A stretch of 64,000 nt of DNA from DASTCZ01 sp035308165. Its GTDB lineage: Bacteria; Acidobacteriota; Terriglobia; Acidiferrales; UBA7541. The notes beneath the pieces were generated by a model. It was not told where the DNA came from, made no database searches, and saw nothing but the letters and a program-made list of their open reading frames with translations. Below are positions 28,907 through 37,286 of this stretch, one piece after another. Position 1 is the first letter of the stretch, and each line of letters opens with the position of its first letter. The stretch spans positions 38,107 through 102,106 of the forward strand of contig DATGHC010000051.1 of the NCBI GenBank assembly GCA_035308165.1, in the 5' to 3' direction. Both the position numbers and the translations under genes were made by a program.

Positions 28907-29257
28907 ATGCCCGACAGTTTGGCGGACTTCAATAAATTCCGCACAGATTTGAATGAAGAAATTCTTGGCTGCGGCCACCTGGGCATGAAGCGGTTTTTCG
29001 CGCTCGATCATCAAGCCTATGAACCGGGCGCGCTGGGCACGAAAACGAAAGAGATGCTGGGGCTGGTGGCATCGATGGTGCTGCGCTGCGACGACTGCAT
29101 TACCTACCACCTGGTGCGCTGCGCGGAAGAGGGCTGGACGCGCGCGGAAGTGGTTGAGGCGCTCAACGTTTCGCTGATTGTCGGCGGTTCGATTGTGATA
29201 CCTCACGTGCGGCGCGCGTTTGCGCGGATGAGGGAAATCCATCAGCTTCATGCGTAA
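28907..29257 (+). CDS. Carboxymuconolactone decarboxylase (AhpD-like) family protein
   Basis: 116 residues from the ATG at 28907, preceded by an AGAGGAGGG ribosome site; the frame is open to 28862. It is a small all-helical CMD-family protein with the redox motif CDDCITYHL (CxxC followed by His), as in AhpD. That points to a peroxidase or disulfide-reductase activity rather than true decarboxylation. It follows the debranching gene by 104 bp and is convergent with the MBL-fold gene. Its redox partner is not in view. Confidence 0.88.
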   Translation: MPDSLADFNKFRTDLNEEILGCGHLGMKRFFALDHQAYEPGALGTKTKEMLGLVASMVLRCDDCITYHLVRCAEEGWTRAEVVEALNVSLIVGGSIVIPHVRRAFARMREIHQLHA

Positions 29258-29322
29258 TTCAAAAACAGCATGCCCGCCGGAGGGACGGCGCTGCAAGACC
29301 GACTTACATTGCGAAAACAACT

Positions 29323-30507
29323 CTATTCTGTGAAGACGACGCCGACAGCGGTCTGGTCGGCACGGGGGCCGGGCTCGAGTTTCACAACATAGCCGCGCAG
29401 GTGCATGGGATGCTCCGCAGGGGATTCCTTGCCGGGGTCGCCCATCTCCACCTGCAATTCAGATTGCAGCCGCGGGCTGTGAGCCAGGTAGAGCAGCGCG
29501 CCTTGCAGGGTAAGATCGCGGATTACCGTTTGTTCCTGGAAGGCGCGGCCGTCACTGGTGTACCCGGTCACGACTGCGCGCAAATTTCCATCGCGATGAT
29601 GCCCGCTGCGTCCTTCGGGCAAAATCACAGCGGCATCCTTTGCTCCGAATCCCATAGCCATGCCTTCGGTTGCGGCATAAACATTTTCAAAATGTTGGCG
29701 GGCATGCCGCAGAAGCCCATCCACGTCCTTATCGGAGTGGTCGGGATCATGATGGAACAGCACCAGGTTGCGTGCTCCCGCTTCGCGGGCGACTTGCGCG
29801 CCGGCCAGCCAGGAGGAGTGCCCCCACCCGCGGCGTGGCCCGGCAAGTTGCTCGGGCGTATATTGTGCGTCGTTGATGAAGATGTCGGCGTCATGCGCGA
29901 GTTGAAGCAAGTTGGCGTCAAGCTCGGGATTCCCGGGCTCGTTGTCGGTTGAGTAGGCAATTGTTCCCGCCGAAGTCTCAAACCGGAAGCCCAGGCAACC
30001 CTGAGGATGATTCAGCCAAAACATGGTGATCTTCGCGTCTTCAATCTGCAGCGAGTCTCCACCTGAAATTTCCGTGAACTCGCGCTCCGCGGTCATGGCG
30101 CTCACGTCCACGGGAAAATAGGGATAAGCCATTTGCGTCTCGAAAACCTGCTTGAGGCTGTCGCGGCCCAGGAATTTGGAGCGGTAGCTGTAAAAGTGAA
30201 ATTTGTTGAAGGGCGAATAAAGCGGCGAAAAAAACGGAATGCCCTGGATGTGGTCCCAGTGGTAATGCGTCAGGAAAATGTGTGCGTGGAGAGGCGTGAC
30301 CGTGTTGGTCGGGGCGCCGTTCACGCCGGCCAGGTGATTGCCGAGCGCGCGAACTCCCGTGCCGCAGTCGAGAATAAAACGAGCTCCGCCCGGCGTGATC
30401 AGTTCGAGGCAGGGTGTGTTTCCTCCATAGCGCCAGGTGGCCTGATCCACGGTGGGCGTAGACCCGCGTACTCCCCAAAAGCGGATTTGAGCGGTGGATG
30501 GGTTCAT
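29323..30507 (-). CDS. MBL-fold metallohydrolase with a C-terminal PilZ-like domain
   Basis: 394 residues from the ATG at 30507 (MNPSTAQIRFWGVRGSTPT); an upstream TTG at 30543 is less likely. The first 280 residues are a metallo-beta-lactamase fold with the two-metal motif FLTHYHWDHIQG, the FWGVRGSTP opening of the phosphodiesterase/RNase Z-like branch, and later ligands INDAQY and LFHHDPDHSD. The last 110 residues look like a PilZ beta barrel: basic residues near RSGHHRDGNLR and a degenerate D-x-T-x-x-G (RDLTLQGALLYL). If that domain binds c-di-GMP, the hydrolase could be controlled by it; the missing Ser and weak RxxxR make this uncertain. Cytoplasmic. The substrate is unknown. Confidence 0.8.
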   Translation of the reverse strand: MNPSTAQIRFWGVRGSTPTVDQATWRYGGNTPCLELITPGGARFILDCGTGVRALGNHLAGVNGAPTNTVTPLHAHIFLTHYHWDHIQGIPFFSPLYSPFNKFHFYSYRSKFLGRDSLKQVFETQMAYPYFPVDVSAMTAEREFTEISGGDSLQIEDAKITMFWLNHPQGCLGFRFETSAGTIAYSTDNEPGNPELDANLLQLAHDADIFINDAQYTPEQLAGPRRGWGHSSWLAGAQVAREAGARNLVLFHHDPDHSDKDVDGLLRHARQHFENVYAATEGMAMGFGAKDAAVILPEGRSGHHRDGNLRAVVTGYTSDGRAFQEQTVIRDLTLQGALLYLAHSPRLQSELQVEMGDPGKESPAEHPMHLRGYVVKLEPGPRADQTAVGVVFTE

Positions 30508-31166
30508 GGTTCGGTTCGGCGCAGGGCTGGGGAGGGCGAACAATAGATGAAACCAGCCGCAAATTTGCCGGTATGAATCGCTGAGACCCTCGCATGAAAA
30601 TGTTAGACATGGCTTCCGCCCGAGTCAATTGACATTGCGCAATATGGTGCGGAAGGAGCACGGAAGGGCAGAAGAGCGTCGTGTGCGACTCGTGACGCGT
30701 GACTTGGGGCTTGCTCCAGAAAACGATGAATTCGAGTGGAATCGTTTGGTCGACAATTGCCCCCCTCCCCCCGTGTTTTTCGTAAGAGTGGCATCCAAAG
30801 GACTTATGGACGCGATCGTCATAAGTGCGGATTCCAGTGGAGTTAAAAGCGTTTGTTTTCATACGGATTGACGGTCCTTCCTAAGTATGGATTCTAAAGG
30901 AGTTGAGTGTTACATAAATAGTAACTGCACGTATTGATTCTGCTGGGGTTACCAAACGGCTTGTATCAGTGGCATCTAATAGAGTTAAAGTTCTTCGTTT
31001 TGATATTGATCCGTGAACCGCACTAATTCTCGGAAATTCGAGTGATTTGCAGCACCTGCAGTAGTGGTCCCGAGAGGAGTATTCGCAACGTCCGTCGAAG
31101 TCTGCAAGAGATATTACCAAAGCATTACAGTCTTGTCAAGATCAAAATCGCGAAATTGAAACCGGG
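30508..31166. other. Gene-free 659-bp stretch holding degenerate repeats
   Basis: Between two minus-strand genes. No open frame longer than about 80 codons looks protein-like. Its main content is the degenerate repeat family listed separately, plus a C-rich run at 30760-30772. I see no tRNA, terminator or transposase here. Confidence 0.7.
30784..31080 (+). repeat. Degenerate 20-26 bp repeat family, possibly a decayed repeat gene
   Basis: A motif close to GTGGATTCYAAWGGAGTTA recurs with its GATTC/GCATC core at 30791, 30830, 30890, 30936, 30972 and, more weakly, 31066. Looser copies lie near 30607, 30728 and 31025. Spacing is irregular (about 36-60 bp). Read on the plus strand, the first five copies translate as ASKGL, ADSSGV, MDSKGV, IDSAGV and ASNRV. 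Copies 1-3 are in one frame interrupted by a TGA, and copies 4-5 in another. Variation falls largely on silent or conservative changes, which suggests the ruins of a repeat protein. The family is not recognised. Confidence 0.5.
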
Positions 31167-33122
31167 CTACGGGGCGATGTGATCGTAGAGCAACCTCCAT
31201 GCAGTGGTGTTTTTCCAGTAGTCCACGTGAGCGACGAGCGCGATGGCGGCGTCCTTGTCTTGGTAATTCCTCACATGCCATTGGGCGCGAAGCAATCTCT
31301 GGTTCTGAGTAAGGGAGGCGTCTCGCGGATAATCGAAGTAATCCAGGTGACCGGAGATGATGTCGTTGCGGGAGTACACATTGATCCACGGGAACTTGCG
31401 GAATTCGTATTCGTTCTGAATCAATGGCTGGACGACAGCTGCCAATTGCTCGCGGATTTGGAAGGTGTCCTTGCCCTGAATGGTGAAAAAGAAAGTGGTT
31501 TTATCGAGCGGGGAGCCGAATGACTCGAAGAGCTTCGTTCTTCGCACCACATGAATCTTGTCACCGGAAAGCACATCGTCATTCATCAAGCGATTGAGCG
31601 CGTCGTAGGCGATGACCGAACCGAGCGAATGCCCGACAACGGCGATGTGCTGGTATTCAAAACCATCGCCGCCATTCTGCTTGGCCAAATAGACTGCCGA
31701 TGCTGATTTGAGCGCGATGTCCTTAATCTTGGAGCGGACATCATCGAATCGGTCCACTTTGTTGGAGGTGACGTAGATGGCGACGTCGCCGGCGTATTCG
31801 ATCAGGAGGGTTCTGACCTGCGCGCTCAAAAAGATGAGGAAAGGCCAAACCCAAACAGGATCGCGCAGCCAGGAAGTGTAGGGTTTGAGGTACTGAGGCT
31901 GTGCGAGCCAGGAATAATGGACATCGAACGCGAGCAAGGCGGGATAAAGTACCGAGGCAAGGTGCAAGACGAAGACGCCAAGCAAAAGAACAAGAAGGAA
32001 GCCTCTGCGAAGCGATCTTTCCGATGGGTTCTCTCTATCTGAGCGAAGCGAGGCTCGAATGGTTAGAGCGCAGCCCACCAAGAGGATCGAGCAAAGTATC
32101 AGTAAAGTTGCCATTCCTTGGAGCGGAGTGGCGTCCCACTTTGAAGGCAGTAGGCGCACGAACCCTTGATTCAACGTGAATGTGCCCGGAAGCACAGCTC
32201 CGCCCAGAAGGCCCCCTCCGGCGACAACAGCGAATGAGGTGATAGCGACGCCCGTCCAGGAGACTATTTGTAGAAACTTTCGATACCAAGGATGAACTTC
32301 GCGCGGTTTGCTCAATTCGGCGAGAAATAACAAGCAGCCGAAGGTGATGGCCACAGCGCTGATCATGCTTGCGACAGCAGTAATCGGTACAAAATTGGCG
32401 GCGAGAGGCGCCAGCATCCCGGAACTATTCGGGTTTATGCCGATTTTGGCCGCACTGGCTGCCAGGATCACAGCATTTAAGAGCGCGAGTCCGGTGAGCA
32501 CCAGCATTACGATTGCTATATAGATTGGGTTTCGCACTCCAATCTTGAATTCAAAAACGCCGCCCATTAATGCACGCTTGAATTTCTTCATACAATTCAA
32601 GAGACCGCGCGTCCCGCCATCCCAAAAGAAACCGACCACGTCAGCCAGCGTCGCCACCCCCTCGGTTTTGGGAGCCCAATAGACTTCGTAAAGGTGTAAC
32701 TCGTATTCATTTCCTGTTCTTGGGTTCCTGACGTCGAGTTCGACGCGCTGAAGAGTTTGATCGCCGACTTTGACGGCGCGAAACCGTGGCTCCCATCTGC
32801 CGTCGGCAGTTGACGGAGTGCCCACACGCATGATGCCTTCGGCCAGGCTGTCAACTGTCTCGAAAGGAATCTGCTGACCCATGCCGTGAACGATCCACAC
32901 GGCTCGCTTTTCCGGCGCCTTCCTTCCCGCCGGAACTTCGCGCGCCTCGGGTTTGGATGGTTTCTCAATGCGAGCGAAGAAGCGTTCGCCTTCCAATTTC
33001 ACGTCAAACGGCAGTTCCGGGGCGAAAGGATCGAGGACGCTATAGGACATTGGCGCGGCGACCGTATATTTCAGTCCTGATTGAGAGGTTCGCTGCGGAG
33101 GGGTGGGTGTAGTTTCGTTCAT
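31167..33122 (-). CDS. Membrane-embedded alpha/beta hydrolase, unknown function
   Basis: 651 residues. An early strand and oxyanion-like turn WIVHGMGQQIPFE (about residue 75) and a nucleophile elbow VVGHSLGSVIAYD (about residue 495) mark an alpha/beta hydrolase (lipase/esterase-like). Between them are five to six hydrophobic helices, for example IYIAIVMLVLTGLALLNAV and GFLLVLLLGVFVLHLASVL. The hydrolase is therefore split by a membrane domain, with both halves probably on the cytoplasmic side. No signal peptide. It lies alone between the repeat tract and a divergent DUF4185 gene. A lipid or ester substrate in the membrane is a reasonable guess; nothing shows it directly. Confidence 0.75.
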   Translation of the reverse strand: MNETTPTPPQRTSQSGLKYTVAAPMSYSVLDPFAPELPFDVKLEGERFFARIEKPSKPEAREVPAGRKAPEKRAVWIVHGMGQQIPFETVDSLAEGIMRVGTPSTADGRWEPRFRAVKVGDQTLQRVELDVRNPRTGNEYELHLYEVYWAPKTEGVATLADVVGFFWDGGTRGLLNCMKKFKRALMGGVFEFKIGVRNPIYIAIVMLVLTGLALLNAVILAASAAKIGINPNSSGMLAPLAANFVPITAVASMISAVAITFGCLLFLAELSKPREVHPWYRKFLQIVSWTGVAITSFAVVAGGGLLGGAVLPGTFTLNQGFVRLLPSKWDATPLQGMATLLILCSILLVGCALTIRASLRSDRENPSERSLRRGFLLVLLLGVFVLHLASVLYPALLAFDVHYSWLAQPQYLKPYTSWLRDPVWVWPFLIFLSAQVRTLLIEYAGDVAIYVTSNKVDRFDDVRSKIKDIALKSASAVYLAKQNGGDGFEYQHIAVVGHSLGSVIAYDALNRLMNDDVLSGDKIHVVRRTKLFESFGSPLDKTTFFFTIQGKDTFQIREQLAAVVQPLIQNEYEFRKFPWINVYSRNDIISGHLDYFDYPRDASLTQNQRLLRAQWHVRNYQDKDAAIALVAHVDYWKNTTAWRLLYDHIAP

Positions 33123-33298
33123 CTGGCTGCCCCAGAAAAAGTGGGGAAATGCTATATGCTGTTACCTAGAAATTCAATATAGGAACGTTGGACTGTCCTG
33201 TGTCCCCTGGCAAGACGGAACTGTGAATTTCCGTCCGCCCCCGCGCGGCCTGCGCGGAACCTCTTGTGACCGGGCGCTCTTCGCGTTAAATTCCGCCC

Positions 33299-34519
33299 AT
33301 GAAGAAGTCGTATGTGTGGTTCGCATTTATTCTTGCGGTTGGGGTCACGTGTCTTGCGCGGACCGCCGCTCGCTCGCAGTCCTTACCAACGAACCCAGTC
33401 CTGCGGTACATTCCCAACTCCACAATCAAGATCAATCAACTCCTGGGGGAAGAGGACAAGGAGCGGCACCAACCAACGCTGAGCCGGACATTTTCACGGT
33501 TTGGGATTCAGGGCACGGACCTCGGCAATTCGTTCGAGCACCAGGGGCGGGTGTATTTTTTGTTTGGCGACACGCTGGGCAAGCTAGACCGGGCACTGGA
33601 CACGATTGCAACGACCGATGCGACCGATCCCGAGGCCGGCGTGCGATTAGATTTCCTGATGGCCGGGCGAGATGAGTATCTAACTATTCAGCCTCCGGGG
33701 ATAAGCATGGGTCCGTTCGAGGTGCCGGTAGCGGGGATCGACCTGGGCGGGCAAATGTATGTGGTGGTTTCGACGAACCATTCCGAGGACCGAAATACGG
33801 ACCGTTCGGTGCTTACGAAATTCACTTTACCCTCGAAATTCCAGCCGAAGCGAACCATGTCGCAAAATCCCGAAGGCCACTTTGTGAAAATGTCGCTTCA
33901 TATCGAACCCGAGCCGATCGCCGGGATGCCCAGCGGCGGGCCATTCGTCATGATTTGGGGGACGGGCAAGTACCGCGGCAGCGACGCGTATTTGTCCGTG
34001 GTGCCGGTGGCAAATTTTGAAAATGGGAAAGGGACGCGATATTTCACGGGGATGGATGCAGCGGGCGTGCCAACCTGGAGTGAGAAGGAATCGGACGCTA
34101 AACCGATTGTGAATAACGGGACGATGGGCGATCTGTCCGTGACGTGGTGCAAGGATTTGGGGGTGTGGCTGATGAACTATGACAGCCGTCCGCCGGCGGA
34201 ACGCGGGATATTGTTTTCGTACTCACGCACTCCGTGGGGGCCATGGAGCGCGCCTCAAGTTATCTTCAATGCCATTCGCGATGGCGCCAGCGGAAAATTC
34301 ATTCACGATCCTGACGCGCGCCCCAACGACGGCCTCGCCGGCCCTGTCATCGGACGCGGCCAGGCAGATCCCGGCGCGGTCCGCGGGGGAAGTTATGCGC
34401 CGTATGTGGTGGAGCGCTGGACCAAAGTTCAGAACGGCGAGCTCAACCTTTACTATGTCCTCTCAACTTGGAATCCGTATGTCGTTGTGTTGATGAAATC
34501 GCGGCTCAAGGTGAACTAG
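33299..34519 (+). CDS. Secreted DUF4185 family protein
   Basis: 406 residues with a signal peptide (VWFAFILAVGVTCLARTAA). It matches DUF4185, a five-bladed-propeller-like family related to glycosidase folds, with GTDLGNSFEHQGRVYFLFGD near residue 65 and later blade motifs such as FVMIWGTGKYRGS and SVTWCKDLGVWLMNYD. A TTAAAT hexamer ends seven bases before the ATG and there is no Shine-Dalgarno, so the transcript may be leaderless. A sulfatase gene begins 15 bp after its stop, so the two probably act on the same extracellular substrate. The family has no established reaction. Confidence 0.82.
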   Translation: MKKSYVWFAFILAVGVTCLARTAARSQSLPTNPVLRYIPNSTIKINQLLGEEDKERHQPTLSRTFSRFGIQGTDLGNSFEHQGRVYFLFGDTLGKLDRALDTIATTDATDPEAGVRLDFLMAGRDEYLTIQPPGISMGPFEVPVAGIDLGGQMYVVVSTNHSEDRNTDRSVLTKFTLPSKFQPKRTMSQNPEGHFVKMSLHIEPEPIAGMPSGGPFVMIWGTGKYRGSDAYLSVVPVANFENGKGTRYFTGMDAAGVPTWSEKESDAKPIVNNGTMGDLSVTWCKDLGVWLMNYDSRPPAERGILFSYSRTPWGPWSAPQVIFNAIRDGASGKFIHDPDARPNDGLAGPVIGRGQADPGAVRGGSYAPYVVERWTKVQNGELNLYYVLSTWNPYVVVLMKSRLKVN

Positions 34520-34534
34520 GTGGAAGGAGCGGGA

Positions 34535-36043
34535 ATGAATTCGACGCGAATGAACTACAAAGCAATAGCGTGGCGGATTGTGACGCAGATGTGCGTGCTC
34601 ATCGTGATTCTGTGCTCAGCGTTTGCGATTCGGTGGTCGACTGAAGCACGGGCAGCGGCGCCGCATCCGGAGGCGGACTCCACAAAGAAGCCGAACATCA
34701 TTTTTGTGCTGACGGACGATTTGGCCATGAATCTGGTGCAGTACATGCCGAATGTGCAGGCAATGGAAAGGGATGGAGTCACTTTCTCACATTATTTCGT
34801 TACGGATTCGCTGTGCTGTCCGTCGCGGTCATCGATTTTCACCGGCAAATTTCCACACGATACGGGAGTGTTTACGAATCAACTTCCGGACGGCGGGTAT
34901 GAGTTATTCAACCAAAACGGAAACGAGGCGCACACGTTTGCGGCGGCGCTGCAAAAAAGCGGGTACAGGACGGCAATGCTGGGAAAATACCTGAACGGTT
35001 ATCTTCCGGCTCGGGACCGGCCTGCGCCCGGATGGACGGAATGGGACGTGGCCGGGAATGGTTATCCAGAATTTAAGTACCGGCTGAATCAAAATGGAAA
35101 GCTGGTGCAGTACGGAACTAACCCAGAGGATTACCTTACAGATGTTGTGGCGCGATTAGGGGAGGAGTTCATCCGCAAGTCGAAAGACCATCCATATTTT
35201 ATTGAAATTGCCACATTCGCGCCGCACGCGCCCTACATTCCGGCGCCGCGGGACGCAGCCAAATTTCCGGGGCTGCGGGCGCCCCGAACCAAAGCATATG
35301 ACGCGCGGCCGAACGGGAGCGCTCCCGAATGGTTGAAGGCCATTCACCCCCTTGGGCCGCGCGATATGGAAAATATTGACCATGATTTCCGCATGCGCGC
35401 GCAAGCCGTGCAGGCGGTGGACAAAATGATCGGCGAACTGCGGGCGATGATCGCAGCCAGCGGAGAAGGCAATACTTACATCGTGTTCAGCTCGGACAAT
35501 GGGCTGCACATGGGGGAACATTCCATGCGTCCGGGGAAACAGACACCGTTCGATACCGATATACAAGTGCCACTGGTGATTGTGGGGCCGGGGATAGCGA
35601 AGGGCAAAGTGGTGGAGGAGATCGTGGAGAACGTGGACCTGGCGCCCACTTTTGCGGAGCTGGGCGGAGCTTCATCGTTGATAGAGCCGGACGGGCACAG
35701 CCTGGTGCCTTGGTTCAGTGGCGGGCCGGGCTTGGATTGGCGCGACGCAGCACTGATCGAGCACCATCACCCGATTCCGAATGCCTCCGATCCCGATGCG
35801 CCGGTGCCACATGGAGGGAATCCCCCAACCTATGAAGCGCTGCGCCTGATGGGTGGGATGTACGTGGAATATGAGGGAGGCGAGGTAGGGTACTACGATT
35901 TGAAGCGAGATCCGGAGGAACTGAACAACATCGCGAAGGAAATGCCCGCGGCGAAGCGAAAACAATTGCACGATGCTCTGGCGGCGAACAAGGCGTGCAA
36001 AGGGACGGAGTCGTGCTGGGCGGCGCAAAAGATACCGCAATAA
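34535..36043 (+). CDS. Exported sulfatase, N-acetylglucosamine-6-sulfatase-like
   Basis: 502 residues from the ATG at 34535, which has a GGAAGGAGCGGG site; an upstream in-frame GTG at 34520 is less likely. The hydrophobic N-terminus (MCVLIVILCSAFAIRWS) is a signal or anchor. It has the metal-binding opening PNIIFVLTDDLA and the formylglycine motif CCPSR, in which Cys94 should be oxidised. The IVFSSDNGLHMGEH metal-site motif is present. The CCPSR form and overall length resemble type I sulfatases of the GlcNAc-6-sulfatase group. It would remove sulfate from a polysaccharide outside the cytoplasm. It is linked to the DUF4185 gene upstream. No formylglycine-generating enzyme is in this window. 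Confidence 0.9.
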   Translation: MNSTRMNYKAIAWRIVTQMCVLIVILCSAFAIRWSTEARAAAPHPEADSTKKPNIIFVLTDDLAMNLVQYMPNVQAMERDGVTFSHYFVTDSLCCPSRSSIFTGKFPHDTGVFTNQLPDGGYELFNQNGNEAHTFAAALQKSGYRTAMLGKYLNGYLPARDRPAPGWTEWDVAGNGYPEFKYRLNQNGKLVQYGTNPEDYLTDVVARLGEEFIRKSKDHPYFIEIATFAPHAPYIPAPRDAAKFPGLRAPRTKAYDARPNGSAPEWLKAIHPLGPRDMENIDHDFRMRAQAVQAVDKMIGELRAMIAASGEGNTYIVFSSDNGLHMGEHSMRPGKQTPFDTDIQVPLVIVGPGIAKGKVVEEIVENVDLAPTFAELGGASSLIEPDGHSLVPWFSGGPGLDWRDAALIEHHHPIPNASDPDAPVPHGGNPPTYEALRLMGGMYVEYEGGEVGYYDLKRDPEELNNIAKEMPAAKRKQLHDALAANKACKGTESCWAAQKIPQ

Positions 36044-36068
36044 ATTCGGTGAGGCGTGCGCTACCAAA

Positions 36069-36158
36069 TCAGATTGCGCTCATGAGGAAGATGAAATAGA
36101 GCAAGGGCAAGACTATTTAGAGGGCCAGCACCAGTTTGAGGTGTCCCATAAATGCCAT
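36069..36158 (-). pseudogene. Possible tiny membrane-protein ORF broken by an in-frame TAA
   Basis: From the ATG at 36158 the minus strand reads MAFMGHLKLVLAL, a TAA, then IVLPLLYFIFLMSAI and TGA in the same frame. The whole would be one hydrophobic helix. A GGAAGGA lies nine bases upstream. It follows the YncE-like lipoprotein gene. It may be a relic or chance. Confidence 0.2.
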
Positions 36159-36179
36159 GATTCTGGGATCCTTCCCGGA

Positions 36180-37190
36180 CTAATGAAGGTGCGTATCGAG
36201 AACCTGATCCTGCGGGATCCTCCAGAGTAGCCCGCGCTTGTAGTCCGTCAGCCAAATGGAATTGTGGCCGAAGCGAACGGAATCGCCTCCGGGGCCCGTC
36301 CATTGGCGTAGGACGCGGTTTGAATTTGCATCGATGCGCGTGAGTGGGACTTTGAAAAGTGTGGTCCAGACGGAGCCGGCGCCGAAGCATATTTCACCGC
36401 CCTCGCCCGGAATGTTTGCGGCAATTGTGTTAATGACGCGATTGCTGCCGATGTCCACGCGGGTCACGCTGCCATCCCCCTGATTGAGAGTCCAAATCGA
36501 ACCGTCACCTACGGTGAGAAAACGCGGCTTGGGTCCAACGGGGATCGAAGCAATCATCTTGCCGGATAGAGCGTCCACGGCCGTCAAAGCATTGGTATCA
36601 AATCCAGTGATCCAGATTATTCCATCGCTGAAAAGAGGATTGAAGGATCCGTGAGGAATGGAAATCTTCTGGCGCACGCTATTCGTTTTGGGATTAATCC
36701 GGACCAAAGTGCCGTTCTTATTCGTGACCAGCCAGACGCTGTTGGAATTTGAGGTGATGCCGCCTTCCGAATCGGCGGGGCCAATTCGAAGTGTGGCGGT
36801 AATCCTGTTCGTTCGCGCGTTCACGCGCGCCAGCCTGGGAGGATTTCCGCAGAGGGGCACCCACAGGCTGCCGAAGCTGAAGGTAAGTCCGGAACAGGGG
36901 GGAGAAGGGAAATGAACAGTCGCGACGACTTTATTGGTAAGAGGGCTGATCCGCTGAACCGCTTTGAGGCGGGAGTTCGATACCCATACCGCATTTTCGG
37001 TCATAGCCATCCAATCAGGATTGCCTCCGAGTTCGATTGTGGCCGAGGGATGAAGCGTGGTTAAGGGGACTTGAACTTCTGGAACTCCTATTGAGGGCTC
37101 AGCCTTTTTTTCAACGGGATTGGATGGCCTTCGGCATCCGATCGCAGCGAGGCACAAGCAACCGATCAACATGAGCAGAATTCGCTTCAT
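36180..37190 (-). CDS. YncE/YVTN-type beta-propeller lipoprotein
   Basis: 336 residues with a lipoprotein signal (MKRILLMLIGCLCLAAIGC; lipobox AAIGC, so Cys19 would be lipidated). The rest is a seven-bladed-like propeller of 40-45 residue repeats of the YVTN/virginiamycin-B-lyase type, with recurring NAVWVSN, GSLWVPL, NSVWLVT, GIIWITG, GSIWTLN and GSVWTTL strands and NRxVxT turns. Such proteins sit on the outer or cytoplasmic membrane facing the periplasm and usually bind partners or ligands. A true lyase role would need extra residues I cannot confirm. It is convergent with the sulfatase gene. Confidence 0.85.
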   Translation of the reverse strand: MKRILLMLIGCLCLAAIGCRRPSNPVEKKAEPSIGVPEVQVPLTTLHPSATIELGGNPDWMAMTENAVWVSNSRLKAVQRISPLTNKVVATVHFPSPPCSGLTFSFGSLWVPLCGNPPRLARVNARTNRITATLRIGPADSEGGITSNSNSVWLVTNKNGTLVRINPKTNSVRQKISIPHGSFNPLFSDGIIWITGFDTNALTAVDALSGKMIASIPVGPKPRFLTVGDGSIWTLNQGDGSVTRVDIGSNRVINTIAANIPGEGGEICFGAGSVWTTLFKVPLTRIDANSNRVLRQWTGPGGDSVRFGHNSIWLTDYKRGLLWRIPQDQVLDTHLH

Positions 37191-37286
37191 GGCTTTCCGT
37201 GTGAATGCGGACGAACGGCGGGTGTCGGCGAAACTCTAATGCGGATATCGACGAAGTTGCCCGTCATTGAATTTCTCCCGTGCGAA

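Noticed and set aside
30629..30871. 80-codon plus-strand ORF in the repeat tract as an intact gene
   Set aside because: Its first half is not repeat-like, it has no convincing ribosome site and no domain; the repeats continue past its stop in other frames.
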